The notes under the pieces were generated by a model. It had not been told where the DNA came from and did no database searches. It worked only from the letters and a program-made list of their open reading frames with translations. A DNA stretch of 64,000 nucleotides from Littorina saxatilis (lineage: Eukaryota > Mollusca > Gastropoda > Littorinimorpha > Littorinidae): assembly GCF_037325665.1 (NCBI RefSeq), contig NC_090246.1, positions 37,926,959 through 37,990,958 of the forward strand. Reading direction: 5' to 3'. Positions within the stretch are counted from its first letter, which is position 1. Each line of letters starts with the position of its first letter. A program made the translations under genes and the position numbers. Positions 26,504 through 50,716 of this stretch are shown in pieces.

Positions 26504-27095
26504 GACTCGACCACTTGGCTTATAGTGGGAGACAGCTGGAAGATCTCTGGATATAATTGAAGAGGAGTAGTCTTCCTTTTAGAAAATGTGTACTCTGCCT
26601 TGCAGATTACAAATTTGTGCTGTCGGGGCTGGGTAAAGGGAGTGGGAGGTGGGGGGTGGGTAAGCGAGGGGTAAGAGAGACGAAAGAGAAAACTGGACAG
26701 GGAAAAGTCACTTCCTGAAGTATTCAATAAAGCCACACACAAAAAAAGAAATTACCACATATGCAAGTTTTCAATTCATATTTGTGCGAAGTATCTGCAC
26801 AAGCATGTGTGCCTCAGTGATTATGTTCGTGGCTGCTTTCATGGGGTGCCTGTATCCTCAGGAATTTGAGGATTTCTTTTATCTCTCTTTTTCTGACACC
26901 GTTGATTTAACGTTATTTTTACAGGACAGTTTTTTTCCTTTCAGTTATAAGTTGTGGTAGTTTGACCTTATTGTTTTAGGACAAGTAGAGCTCGTTCACC
27001 AGTAGCAAAGACTCACTCAGTCCGTCTGAGTGTGTGTGATGGGGGGGGGGGGGGGGGGCTCTCCCGTGACCGGCCACCTGCAATGTACGGACAGG

Positions 27096-27595
27096 TTTGC
27101 ACTGGCCCAAGGGTGTCCGTTTATGAGAGGGACTGCTGTAACAGCAAAACTAGTGTGAACAGGGGCGGACGAGGGGGGGGGGGGNNNNNNNNNNNNNNNN
27201 NNNNNNNNNNNNNNNNNNNNNNNNNNNNNNNNNNNNNNNNNNNNNNNNNNNNNNNNNNNNNNNNNNNNNNNNNNNNNNNNNNNNNNNNNNNNNNNNNNNN
27301 NNNNNNNNNNNNNNNNNNNNNNNNNNNNNNNNNNNNNNNNNNNNNNNNNNNNNNNNNNNNNNNNNNNNNNNNNNNNNNNNNNNNTGAAACATAAGTAATC
27401 AATTTATCCACTTGACTATATTCACAACAGGGACCTATCACTCTTCTTTGCATGTTTTTATGCCTACGGATTTTCAAATACTCTGCAACACATGTAACCC
27501 AAATTCAACATGTGCCCGTACAATACCGCTTCTTTTATGAAAACATTGCTTCGGCCATGTTGATTTTAATCAACCAATTTTCTTGTTTAGTTTTA
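27096..27595 (+). repeat. Dispersed repeat interrupted by an insertion and an assembly gap
   Basis: The left part (to about 27171) and right part (from 27385) match consecutive segments of 11341-11605 in reverse. They are split by a CAGGGGCGGAC...G-run sequence that enters the N gap. Confidence 0.7.
27185..27384. other. Assembly gap (200 N)
   Basis: Exactly 200 N, preceded by a G homopolymer. The round number suggests an arbitrary gap length. Open frames spanning it are meaningless. Confidence 1.
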
Positions 27596-27599
27596 AATG

Positions 27600-27706
27600 A
27601 GACTACGAGGAGGTCTGTGGGTTTGGAATGATGTCACTCCTCGATCCGGTCTGAGTTTACGGTGTGTGTGTGTGCCGTGTGTGTGTGTCAGTGAGTGTGC
27701 GCGCGA

Positions 27707-27739
<33 letters not shown>

Positions 27740-29285
27740 CGTGTAAGAATAAACATACACATTGTTCTATTTGAACCCTTGCACACTGTGACCCACTCCA
27801 ACCGCCAAACTGTAGTTATCTGGAGCTTCACCTCAGAATAAAATGTTCAACGCTGTGTTTGACCCTGGACCGTGTTCGATCGAGTCATTTAGCTTGGGTT
27901 ACTTAAGTTTGTCTCCCACAAGACTTCCTTCTTTGGTCCCACGGGGATATTTAAGAGGCAATCGTTTTATCGACAAAAAACAACAACAAGCAAACAAACA
28001 AATAAACAAAGCCTAAATCAAGACTGCTCATAAATGCCAATTGTTCAGGAACACAGAACAAAGAAATATCCTGACTGCAGCGTTAAAGATCAGCATCTAG
28101 CTCGATTCCGAAGCCACTGTAACGATGAATGTAGGCTACGTCTACTTGAGGTCTCTTCGAACTTCCCTTTCCCACGGAGTCCACTCACATGAACTGAATC
28201 AATTCAAGTTCTAAGTGCAACCCAAACTTCAGTGCCCTTCAGCGGACACGCTGACATTGATGAGTATAGTATAGGAAGCGAGAAGCAGTTTGTGGATATT
28301 TGCGCTCCAATCCATTTCGAGTTTTCTTTCAAGAGGTGTAATGCTCGACTTCATCCACCTCAGGGTTACAGACAAAAGTGGTGGATGCATCCACAGAGCA
28401 TTGCACTTTCTGTACAGAAAGGGTGCAGTTGAACATTGAGCATGTTTGATAAGCAATACATGCCAGTCGTTTAAACCGCCGGGCCCAGACAGCCATTGAG
28501 CCAAGGATAAACCAGACTGAAGTGCTCTTATCATTACGTGATTTTTCTCTCTCTAATTGTCTTGCTTGACAAATGCGTGAATCACGATGAAAGCTATACT
28601 TTGCTCGAACCCTCACTCGCCACATTAATCTCTGACTATTACCACCCCCCCCTCCCCCCCTCCCCCCCCAACAGATGCACACAGATTAAAGCTTATTTTT
28701 CTTACATGAACTTAAAATCATTTCAAAACATAGCTTTTCATTGAACTTGACACATACATGTCCCAGTTTCTCAAACGCTTTTCTCAAAGAAAGATATTTC
28801 AACCCCTAATGGCCCACCTTTTTCATTGCGTGTCCACAATACACGCAGGTTTCGCTTAAATTCAGTGGGTTTTTTTTAAACTTTTTTTTTAACATTTTTT
28901 CTTTCTTCTTAAAGCACGAACATTGACTTCGGGATCAGTAAGTCTTTTTGTGATTCTTCTTCCAAGATCTCATCTGCTTCATGTGGTGTGCTTGTGCTCT
29001 TTTTCTGCTCAGTGTCATTGACATTCTCTTCAACCTATCGCGTGACTGACATGAGGGGTGATGTGCACGAGACTCGAAAGTGTCCAACTGGGTGTGATCT
29101 AAGCAGTTCGGATTGGTTGAAGTCACAGTTCGGCACCTTCTCGTGTATACCACCCCTCACAGACAGGAAGAAAGAAAACAACGTACAAAACGCCTTCGTT
29201 TGTGTTTTCAGGCTGTAACTGGCAACTATTATTTTGTACCGTACATCAGTCGGGGTGAAACACACACACACACATACACAGACAC
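27600..29285. other. Unassigned intergenic DNA
   Basis: Contains a short (GT)n block near 27717-27742 and a C-rich tract near 28644-28669. No gene or known repeat recognised. Confidence 0.4.
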
Positions 29286-29290
29286 AGTGG

Positions 29291-29635
29291 GCGGGGATGT
29301 AGCTCAGTCGGTAGCGCGCTGGATTTGTATCCAGTTGGCCGCTGTCAGCGTGAGTTCGTCCCCACGTTCGGCGAGAGATTTATTTCTCAGTCAACTTTGT
29401 GTGCAGACTCTCCTCGGTGTCCGACCACCCCCGTGTGTACATGCAAGCCAAGTGCGCACGAAAAAGATCCTGTAATCCATGTCAGAGTTCGGTGGGTTAT
29501 AGAAACACGAAAATACCCAGCATGCTTCCTCCGAAAGCGGCGTATGGCTGCCTAAATGGCGGGGTAAAAACGGTCATACACGTAAAAGCCGTGGGAGTTT
29601 CAGCCCATGAACGAACAAACAAACAAACACACACA
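29291..29635 (+). mobile_element. tRNA-derived SINE with CAAA tail
   Basis: The head GGGGATGTAGCTCAGTCGGT has a tRNA-like A box (TAGCTCAGTCGGTAGCGC), and GTGAGTTCGTCCC is a degenerate B box. The body (GTCAACTTTGTGTGCAGACT) is shared with 1985, 52440 and 55525 copies. The tail is (ACAA)n-like at about 29611-29630. It differs from the 55525 copy downstream of the body (AAAGATCCTGTAATCCATGT region), so at least two 3' subfamilies exist. Confidence 0.8.
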
Positions 29636-30030
29636 GTGATCAAGGATCGATTTTTTTTTTTTTTTAAAGAGGAGGGGATTCAAAAGGGCGGGTTGCAGGA
29701 GGGGTGAACATGATGGTGTTTGGATGGTTACTATCACTTCATGCTAGTGCCAACTAATTTTCAGTGTAGCGCGCACCTTTCATCTTCTTTGCCATTTTGT
29801 GTTTTAATGTGTCAATTTGAGCAGGCCTCCAATCAACCATCTTTTATGAATCATGACACACAATAGGATCTAACGCAATGTTTTGGCCGTCACAGGCAAC
29901 GGTGTAAATACATACCAAACCCTCTTTACCAGCTTCGCCAAATCTAATGCCTTTTATCATGGTCAAATATCTGGTTTCTTGGTTCATTCATTCGGCTTCA
30001 CTGAGTGGAGAGATGCATATAGCTCTTCGT

Positions 30031-30968
30031 AGGGGAAGGGCCCCTAATATGGACCATTTATTGTTTATTGCTGATAACTAGCTCATTTTCTTGCGAAGAA
30101 GTTTCATTTTGTGGTTGGTAGTCCTTCTCTCTTAGTTTAACCGTTAGGCCTAATTAGAGTGAAATAGCTTTGATAGACCTTCAGCAAAAATTAAATACAG
30201 AAAAAATCACAAATGGTCCATATTAGGAGCCTGGGCGCCCAATATGGACCAGTGAAGCGGCCTTCCCGAATCACTGTAAAAAGCCCCCAAAACTTCAAAA
30301 AAACATGATACAACTTAGTGTGCAAGTCAGACTAATTAAAATATGCTTTAGATTTAGCTGTTTCGGGTTGATGAGAGCATTATTTGAAGCACACCAGGAA
30401 ACTAAAGAAGCTTATCAAAAACAAGAGTGAAAATAAGTGAAATTATCAACTTCCACAAAAAAAAGACTATTTGTTATATTTTGTTGAAATTTCAAGGGCT
30501 AGTTATAGGTTATTTTCAGCAAGCTTCTTAATGAATTAATTGTCTTTAGTTTTTATTTTCTTCGATTTGTTAAAGGTGGTCCATATTAGGGGACTCACAC
30601 ATATTTTGAGGTTTTGTTATTATTTTTTGTTTGCAGTAGAAACTCGGGGTACACACTGTTAAAATGTAACAAATACTGTCTTCGCTGTCATATATAGCAA
30701 TTTTTGTGTTATGAAAGCTTTGGCTGTGGGCAGAAACGAGTCCGTTTTAGGCGGCACATTTAGAGTGAACGCTGCCAAAAGTGTAAAAAAGCGAAAAAGC
30801 CTAACGGTTTTGAGGTTTGTGTTTCTGCAACTGTTTTGACATGTGAAACTTATCCGGAGAGGGTGAACAAAGCGAATGAAATTGTTTTGAGCGCTCTAGC
30901 GCCGTTAGTTTGTCAGAACAGGAGGTGGTCCATATTAGGAGCCGGTCCATATTAGGAGCCTTTCCCCT
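30031..30968. mobile_element. TIR element with repeated TAATATGGACC motifs
   Basis: Left end AGGGGAAGGGCCCCTAATAT; the right end in reverse complement is AGGGGAAAGGCTCCTAATAT. The word TAATATGGACC or its complement occurs at least six times, at the ends and internally (near 30220, 30240, 30581, 30927, 30947). Non-coding; no clear target duplication. Superfamily unknown. Confidence 0.65.
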
Positions 30969-30969
30969 G

Positions 30970-31429
30970 CAATCATTAACACAAGTCATGCAGAAGTATT
31001 GATACATCACAAAGAGGAGTAGTTTTAACAGGCTAAATCGACCCGTACTCCGCTCAAGACAAGACTTTCATTTCAACCACAGGAAGGGAGATAATGCGTG
31101 AATTGTTGAAAGTGGATAAGCTCCCTTCGGGGCAGGCAAGCGGCTATGCTGTCTGCACTTTAAAAGTGAGGTTTGGGATGAAAGGAGGTCGATAACTTTG
31201 CTTGTTATTGGTAATGGGATTGTTGTTTCAAGAAAAAAACAAGCACACTGACATTCATTGACACTGACAGGCGCGGAATTCACACACACGCACTGCACGC
31301 ACGAAAAAAAAAGACCGAAAAAATATAATCTGAACACAATTTTTTAATCTGTGATAGCAGGGTCTACACACACGCACACACACACACCACTCACACACAC
31401 ACACCACACTCACACACACATGCACACAT

Positions 31430-31473
<44 letters not shown>

Positions 31474-32454
31474 CCGTCCAAGAAAGTCAAGACTTTCAGC
31501 TCATAGGCCCACATACGCTGTAGCCTATTTCATATGTTCACTCTGGGTTGATGTCCTGTGTTCGGATGTCATTTGAAATCAGAGGGGGTGGAGTGGTGGG
31601 GGTGGACAGTAGATTAAGACGCGTTCACACTCAACTATTTTCTTGAGACTTCATGGTGCGCGTTGGTTACATTAAAGGCTGATATAGTCCTATTTAATTA
31701 GTTTGATTACTTCCAGAGCTTTTCCCATCGTTGCAGGGATGTATAAATTAAGCTTCCTGCAAAGTTTTAGGTTTGAAGTCCTTACCAATTACGAGAAATA
31801 ATTAATTCTTTATTGCATTGTTTAGCAACAGTTCTCCAGGACTTGGGCTATTTTTAGACCGTTGACGTCACTTCGTGACGTTTCGTAAACCAAAGATGGC
31901 GTTTGAGACTGTTCTGTTTACATTGGACACTATCAACACCACTTTGCAATACTGAAATAATTTTTTCTGTGTTCGAAAGCTACAGCCAATCGTTATTATA
32001 TCCCCTTAGGTACAGTTTTATAACATTATTGGCACATGTAAACAATATGAATTAATTAATGAACGCTACGAGTATGGCAGCCTTTAAGGAAGAGTGAGTT
32101 CGTAAGTTTCTAATAGCATACCTTTTTTTCGTTGGAAGCATTTTTTCTTGTTCTAAAATCAAATTTGAAGTTTAAGCCAGTCCTTGGCGTCATATTTCCC
32201 CCATTGTAAAAATGGTCGGCACCTTTGGCAAAATGACGGAAATTAAGTTTTCGACAATTTGACATTAGAGTAGGGTTTCAGCCAACTGCGGACACCAGAT
32301 GACATCCTTGTTGATATATCAATGATTTGTTTTCTGACATTAGATTTAACAAAGGGTCCTTCTGCAATAACTGACACATGAAGTTGGATGCATTGTATAT
32401 GCGTGAGAAATGATATAGCATAAAGAGGACCTTGAAAGCAAAAAAGAGTAGAGT

Positions 32455-32458
<4 letters not shown>
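30970..32458. other. Unassigned DNA with CA tracts
   Basis: Holds a CA-rich cluster at about 31368-31470. No exon or classified repeat recognised. Confidence 0.4.

Positions 32459-32459
<1 letters not shown>

Positions 32460-32551
<92 letters not shown>
32460..32551. repeat. (GA)n microsatellite
   Basis: Pure GA tract about 0.6 kb upstream of the lectin gene start. Confidence 0.95.
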
Positions 32552-32553
<2 letters not shown>

Positions 32554-33133
32554 ACACATACACACATTGGTTTAAACAGTTTTATTCAGATAATAACAAA
32601 TAACAATGCCGCATACAATAAATTCAATAAATGGAACACAACAAGCTAAGCTTATAAGCGTGCTCTTAAAAGCAATATAATATCTGATTTGGCAGTCGAA
32701 TATAAGGTATGACGAAAGAGGTTTTTAACAGGGGAAAAGAAGGAAGTAAAAGAAGAAAGAAAAAAAAGAGCAACCGAAACACACACATATTTATACATAA
32801 TGTGGCATGCCAACAATACTGCTCGTGTGAATGCTCCTTTAGCTCAAGAACGAGCTCAAAAACAAACAGAGCATGACGTAGACACAACTTTACCAACGCT
32901 GTTTATTTGCACGGTATTTTTTTTTTTAGGAAGAAGAAACAAGCAAGAAATAAAGAAAGAAAGAAAGAAGAAAGAAAGAAAGAAAGAAAAAGAAAAAAGA
33001 GAAACTGACTTAGAAATCAGTGAAAAACTAAGGTTATTCCATATCGATTGATATTGATCGCAAAATCAACACGAGTCTTGCATTACCAGGCCGTGGTTTC
33101 AGCTCCAGGACGACCAGAACTCAACGGAGCTTC

Positions 33134-45841
<12,708 letters not shown>

Positions 45842-45882
45842 AAGGATTTTGAATTTGTGTTACACATGTCCTATGCGGCATG

Positions 45883-46231
45883 TTCGGAAATAACTCGGTC
45901 AAGTTTGTATGGGTTGTGGAAGAGTTGCTTTCCCTTGTTTCCATAGAAACACTGAGGTAGGCCTAGAATGTCACGTGCACAGGCACTCGTCACGACTGAG
46001 GTGGGCGGGGCCTATGTCTTGGATGTCACTTGTGATGGACGGTCGTCTTTTTGTTATGGTTTATAATAGTAGTAGTCTTGAGAGCGCACAGGCCCCGCCC
46101 ACTTTGATCCCACCCGCTCGTGACGAGTGCCCGGTGTGGTCACGTGTAGCTTGCCACAGTGTTTCGATGGAAAAGCAAGGGAAAACAACTCTTCGTACAA
46201 CCAATAAAAACACGACAGAGTTATTTCCGGC
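45883..46231. mobile_element. Foldback (palindromic) MITE in the lectin 3' flank
   Basis: The left half (CGGAAATAACTCGGTCAAGT ... GGTGGGCGGGGCC) pairs with the right half (GGCCCCGCCCACTTTGATCC ... ACAGAGTTATTTCCGG) over most of about 150 bp per arm. Related termini appear at about 3262 (CGGAAATAACTCTGTTGGGG) and 60520 (AAAGAGTTATTTCCGG), so it is a dispersed family. It begins about 40 bp after the lectin stop codon. Confidence 0.75.
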
Positions 46232-46405
46232 ATTCGTCTATTGATAATACGAGAAATGTTCAGGTCAAATGGGTTTTTTACTCGAAAGAAACGCAACAAA
46301 CTCTCAGCCCAGCGTAGATCTCAAACTACTGGAACCAGGAACCAGACGGATTCGTGGCATTCGTTTTGCGTATTGCCAATTGAAAGTGTCTCAAGTGTTG
46401 TGTTG

Positions 46406-47180
46406 TATGGCATTCCGTTTGTCAAATAATTATTTGGATACTTTTTCATGTTTTTTTCACCAGTTTTAGCTAAATAATCATTATTTAGAAGCTCATGTGC
46501 TAAATAAGTAATTGTTTATAAACAATGTAAAACAATTCTAAATAATTTTTTATTTACGTAAACCATTCATTATTTACCTAAACAATTCATTGTTTACGTA
46601 AATAATTCATTGTTTACGTAAATAATGATTTATTTACGTAAACAATATATTATTTAGACTTATATTACATTGTTTATAAACAATCAGCAATGTTTCTAAA
46701 TAAATCATTATTTACGTAAACAATGAATTATTTACGTAAATAATTCATTGTTTACGTAAATAATTCATTGTTTACGTAAATAATGATTTATTTACGTAAA
46801 CAATATATTATTTAGACTTATAATACATTGTTTATAAACAATCAGCAATGTTTCTAAATAAATCATTATTTACGTAAACAATGAATTATTTACGTAAACA
46901 ATTCATTGTTTACGTAAACAATGAATTGTTTAGCCAAGACATTTTCCATTATTTAGGGGTTTCTAGGATTCGCTTCTGAACTAAGTTTTATGTCTTTCAG
47001 TGATTACTATAATTGAATACAAGGTCTCTCCACACACTCTTATCTTAAAATAGCTGTTGTTTGGATATTATTTTGTTTATTTTACAAGCCGAGTACGAAA
47101 ATAACTGATCTCAAACACAGTCAAAGGTCAAGGTCAATTAAGGGTTTTCTCTGCCGGGAGTGTTTAGTGTTTGCATTTTC
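46406..47180 (+). repeat. Left TIR with palindrome array
   Basis: After a unique-like outer 90 bp, an array of TTTACGTAAA and TTGTTTATAAACAA words spaced by ATTCATT runs from about 46500 to 46930. A roughly 190-bp period is visible (TATTATTTAGACTTAT recurs near 46648 and 46806). The inner part to about 47180 (GGTCAAGGTCAATTAAGG, CGGGAGTGTTTAGTGTTTGC) matches the right end in reverse. Confidence 0.85.
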
Positions 47181-47374
47181 TTGCTTGAAGTTGTTGAAAC
47201 ACAGTATTTTCCCCTTATGTTCTCTGTTCTGTTTATGTCCCAACAACATGCCTGTCTTTCCATTTCTCTTCCTTTCATCGTTTCATTTCAAAGAGAAAAG
47301 TAAAAACAGCTGTGAACCGTTGAAAAACGGGAAACAATGCCTCCTGGAGTGACTTCCCTTGCCTTGAAAGCAAG

Positions 47375-48648
47375 ATGGAGAAACAGCGACCGGGCAAGAA
47401 GCGAACATATTCTGAGCGATTGTTACCAGAGGAGAGGCGGCGATACCATCAGAAGATTTTGGAGAGTGATGGGAATGATCCGTATGACATTCCAACCAGG
47501 TGCTGGTCAGCAAATCCGGACGATCTGCCAGAGCTGAGTTACATCAACATCGTAAATTATTTTGTGCTTGGCAAGAACTGAGAAGAGTGCATGTTGCTGA
47601 AAGCTTACAAACGTTTCGATTCCTACCGACTTTTTGTCTCTGGCTGGGTGAGGGATGTCAAGCGCTACAGCCCTGATGGCTGTCAAAACTCTGTCATTTC
47701 TGCAAAGGTAAGAATGTGCTTTCAGTTTATAAATATAATAATGAATGAACGTGAGTGTTCTCTGTCTTGTGTTGCAGATTTCACTTGTAAGTTGCAGTTC
47801 AGGATATTGTGTTGAGGCTTTGTCTTTAATATATTCTTCGCTTTACTTAATGTATTCTGGACTACGACAAAAGCTGTAGATAGTCTTGAATATATTTATA
47901 TTTTGAAATAGCTTGCAAAATATTATATTTATAACAATATATAATTATAATGAGCTTCATGTTCATATTCAGTTAAAAATCTGTTGTTTACTTTTCATTG
48001 TTAATGTTGTAAAGCACATTGACATTATGTGCGTCTTAGAGTTATATTCATTCGATTGACCTAGCTGAATGCTGATTTGTGCGATCTTCAATTTATGTTT
48101 CAGGTTCTTCATTCACAACGCCTTAATGAACCAGCACTTTCTCCTTGGACCATCGCCACTTTTGATGGCAACATACTGTCAGCACACTGTACCTGCATGG
48201 CCGGAGTTGGAGAAACCTGCATGGCCGGAGTTGGAGAAACCTGCACACACGTCCCTTCACCTTCAAGGAGTCAGCTGTTGAGTGTGTGTGACAGACCGCC
48301 ATTTCTGTTTGGAATCTAACAGTGAGGGGATGCTTTGTCTGCGCAAGGACCACCCATACTTAAAAGTTAAATAGTCAAGTACCGGTACAGTGCCAGATTG
48401 TTATGACCAGTTCCTCCTACTGCGATTTCATGGTGTGGACTACTGTGGATAAAGTTATTGTCTGAGTATTGCCTGACTGTGATTTTTGGGCAATGTGTGT
48501 GGAGAAAGCTTTGAAAGTGTTCAGACTCGCAGTTTTTCCAGAGCTAGTTGGAAACTGGCTGGACAGAGAAGCTGAGCCTCTACAAGCAGTGGATGTGAAC
48601 CAGGAGCAGCTGCAAACACAAGCCGTGAAACGCAGCAAGAAACAGTGA
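47375..48648 (+). pseudogene. SWIM-YqaJ protein remnant of the ISL2EU-like element
   Basis: First exon 47375 to about 47707 (MEKQRPGKKRTYSERLLPEE; later YRLFVSGWVRDVKRYSPDG), with donor GTAAGA. A second exon from about 48103 gives VLHSQRLNEPALSPWTIATF and a SWIM zinc motif ILSAHCTCMAGVGETC..TH. The tail CLRKDHPYLK, YCDFMVWTTVDKVIV and FWAMCVEKALKVFRLAVFPE matches the end of YqaJ-type nucleases of this protein family. The central nuclease core expected between SWIM and tail is missing (only about 60 bp remain). In-frame stops (for example after VLGKN and VIV) confirm decay. A 24-bp unit encoding MAGVGETC is duplicated in tandem. Confidence 0.75.
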
Positions 48649-49547
48649 CAATGCCAGACTCGCTTGCTCATGTGTGTGGGAAAACAAACATCATGTATGA
48701 CTGTACACACAGAAAGTGGCCAGTAGTAAAGAGGGAGAAAAAAGAGGGCATGTAATGTTTTAAATCACAGTTCACACTCACAGAGAAGTCATTAATTGTT
48801 CCATTCTTGTTTCATTTTATTCTTAAAGTAAAATCATGCACAGATGTAGGCATACATTTTGTTTAGGATCACCGACCACAATACAAAGTCAAGTGCTACA
48901 AGTATAAATTATGATGCATACAGGACATTATTTTGTGATTGTTTTACATCCACTGCTGTGAATAACAAAGAATCATGAGCAGTTTGATTATCAACTTATT
49001 CAGCCAGGTATATTGTTCATTCTCCTTGTTCAATGTTTCCAGTGACACGGATTGGCTGCTTGATTTAGGGAACAAATAAGAGTGTGTGGTCCAGCGTAGT
49101 TCTGCATCAGTACAGTCAAGTAATACAGTGTTTAAATTGGCAGTGGAACTGAAAGTTAGTTTCTATTATCAACTAGTTCTGTTTTGATGACAACAAAATT
49201 GAACACACTTATTTCTGCAAAAAAGCGCACAGGTCTATTTATCATAATGAATAGTTAATGACTCACATGCCCACAGTATGTTATTTCAATTTTGAACATT
49301 TAGTGAAAGTGTTCTTCTCTTCACTTTGGCTTGATACCTGCAATACTGGTAGTGGTATGTTCAGTGTTGCTTGAAGTTGCATGTTATTGGTAGTTTAAAT
49401 GTGTGCTCGCATTTCAATTTTGCAATGCTCCTTATCTTGTTTCCTGTGTAGAGCTATTTTGAGGTTAATCAGCATAATTCAACCTTTGTCAGTTGTGTCA
49501 ATACATGTCACATTTATGCAAAATGATTTCAAAGTGTATGTTAATGT

Positions 49548-49592
<45 letters not shown>
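49548..49592. repeat. (GT)n microsatellite
   Basis: Pure GT tract inside the 12.3-kb element, between the SWIM-YqaJ remnant and the MITE at 49741. Confidence 0.95.
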
Positions 49593-49594
<2 letters not shown>

Positions 49595-49740
49595 TAGAAA
49601 GAGTGAAATCTGCTCTTGAATTTGAAATGGAAGGAAATAGCAGCAGGTCAGATCATATACACATGATACATGTATGTGTATTCAAATTCAAGATTCCATC
49701 CAGTGAAAACATAACAGAACAAGAAGGGCAAAGCCCATAC

Positions 49741-50521
49741 GACTCACATGCTTGACCTTGACCTTTACAGCAATGACATCATACACTAAGAACTGCTTTA
49801 CACATTTTTCCTACCAACAAGGTCAAGGTCATCCAAGGTCATGCAACACAAAGCTGTTAATTCAAGACATAGGAAGTACAATGGTGCTTATTGGCTCTTT
49901 CTACCATGAGATATGGTTACTTTTAGTGGTTCACTACCTTATTTTGGTCACATTTCATAAGGGTCAAAGTGACCTTGACCTTGATCATATGTGACCAAAT
50001 GTGTCTCATGATGAAAGCATAACATGTGCCCCACATAATTTTTAAGTTTGAAACAGTTATCTTCCATAGTTCAGGGTCAAGGTCACTTCAAAATATGTAT
50101 ACAATCCAACTTTGAAGAGCTCCTGTGACCTTGACCTTGAAGCAAGGTAAACCAAACTGGTATCAAAAGATGGGGCTTACTTTGCCCTATATATCATATA
50201 TAGGTGAGGTATTGAATCTCAAAAACTTCAGAGAAAATGGGAAAAATGGGAAAAATAGCTGTTTTTTAGGCAACATTTATGGCCCCTGCGACCTTGACCT
50301 TGAAGCAAGGTCAAGATGCTATGTATGTTTTTTGGGGCCTTGTCATCATACACCATCTTGCCAAATTTGGTACTGATAGACTGAATAGTGTCCAAGAAAT
50401 ATCCAACGTTAAAGTTTTCCGGACGGACGGACGGACGGACGGACGGACGGACGGACGGACGGACGGACGGACGGACGACTCGGGTGAGTACATAGACTCA
50501 CTTTTGCTTCGCATGTGAGTC
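49741..50521. mobile_element. MITE-like element rich in TCAAGGTCA words
   Basis: Ends GACTCACATGC and GCATGTGAGTC are inverted. The body contains at least six clusters of GACCTTGACCTT or its complement and a (GGAC)n tract at about 50422-50475. A similar arrangement recurs widely in molluscan DNA to my recollection. It interrupts a sequence whose second copy (ATTCAAGATTCCGTCCAGTG) is at about 50626, so it is a later insertion into the 12.3-kb element. Confidence 0.65.
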
Positions 50522-50526
50522 AAAAA

Positions 50527-50716
50527 CTGTTGCTACTGCTCATGTGAGACACCTGCATCAGAATTAGATACAATACACCACAGTTTAATTAACACATTCT
50601 TTAAACAATGCCTTTATCTTCAAATTCAAGATTCCGTCCAGTGAAAACATAATAACAGAAAGACTATTGCTACTGCTCATGAGAGACATCAGAATCAGAT
50701 ACAAGACACCACAGTT
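50527..50716 (+). repeat. Tandemly duplicated segment inside the 12.3-kb element
   Basis: TTGCTACTGCTCATG...ACACCACAGTT occurs at 50528-50587 and again at 50667-50716, and TTTAATTAACA(C/T)ATTCTTTA follows both. The second copy is split by the element at 50717-52806. Confidence 0.6.

Noticed and set aside
28229-28534. 101-residue minus ORF
   Set aside because: Open on both strands with no recognisable motif; coding cannot be supported.
29291-29370. True tRNA gene
   Set aside because: A and B boxes are present, but the acceptor stem does not close and the head continues into a dispersed SINE body with a tail.
46500-46930. CRISPR-like array
   Set aside because: Units are palindromic AT-rich words without unique spacers and occur in mirrored form at both transposon ends.
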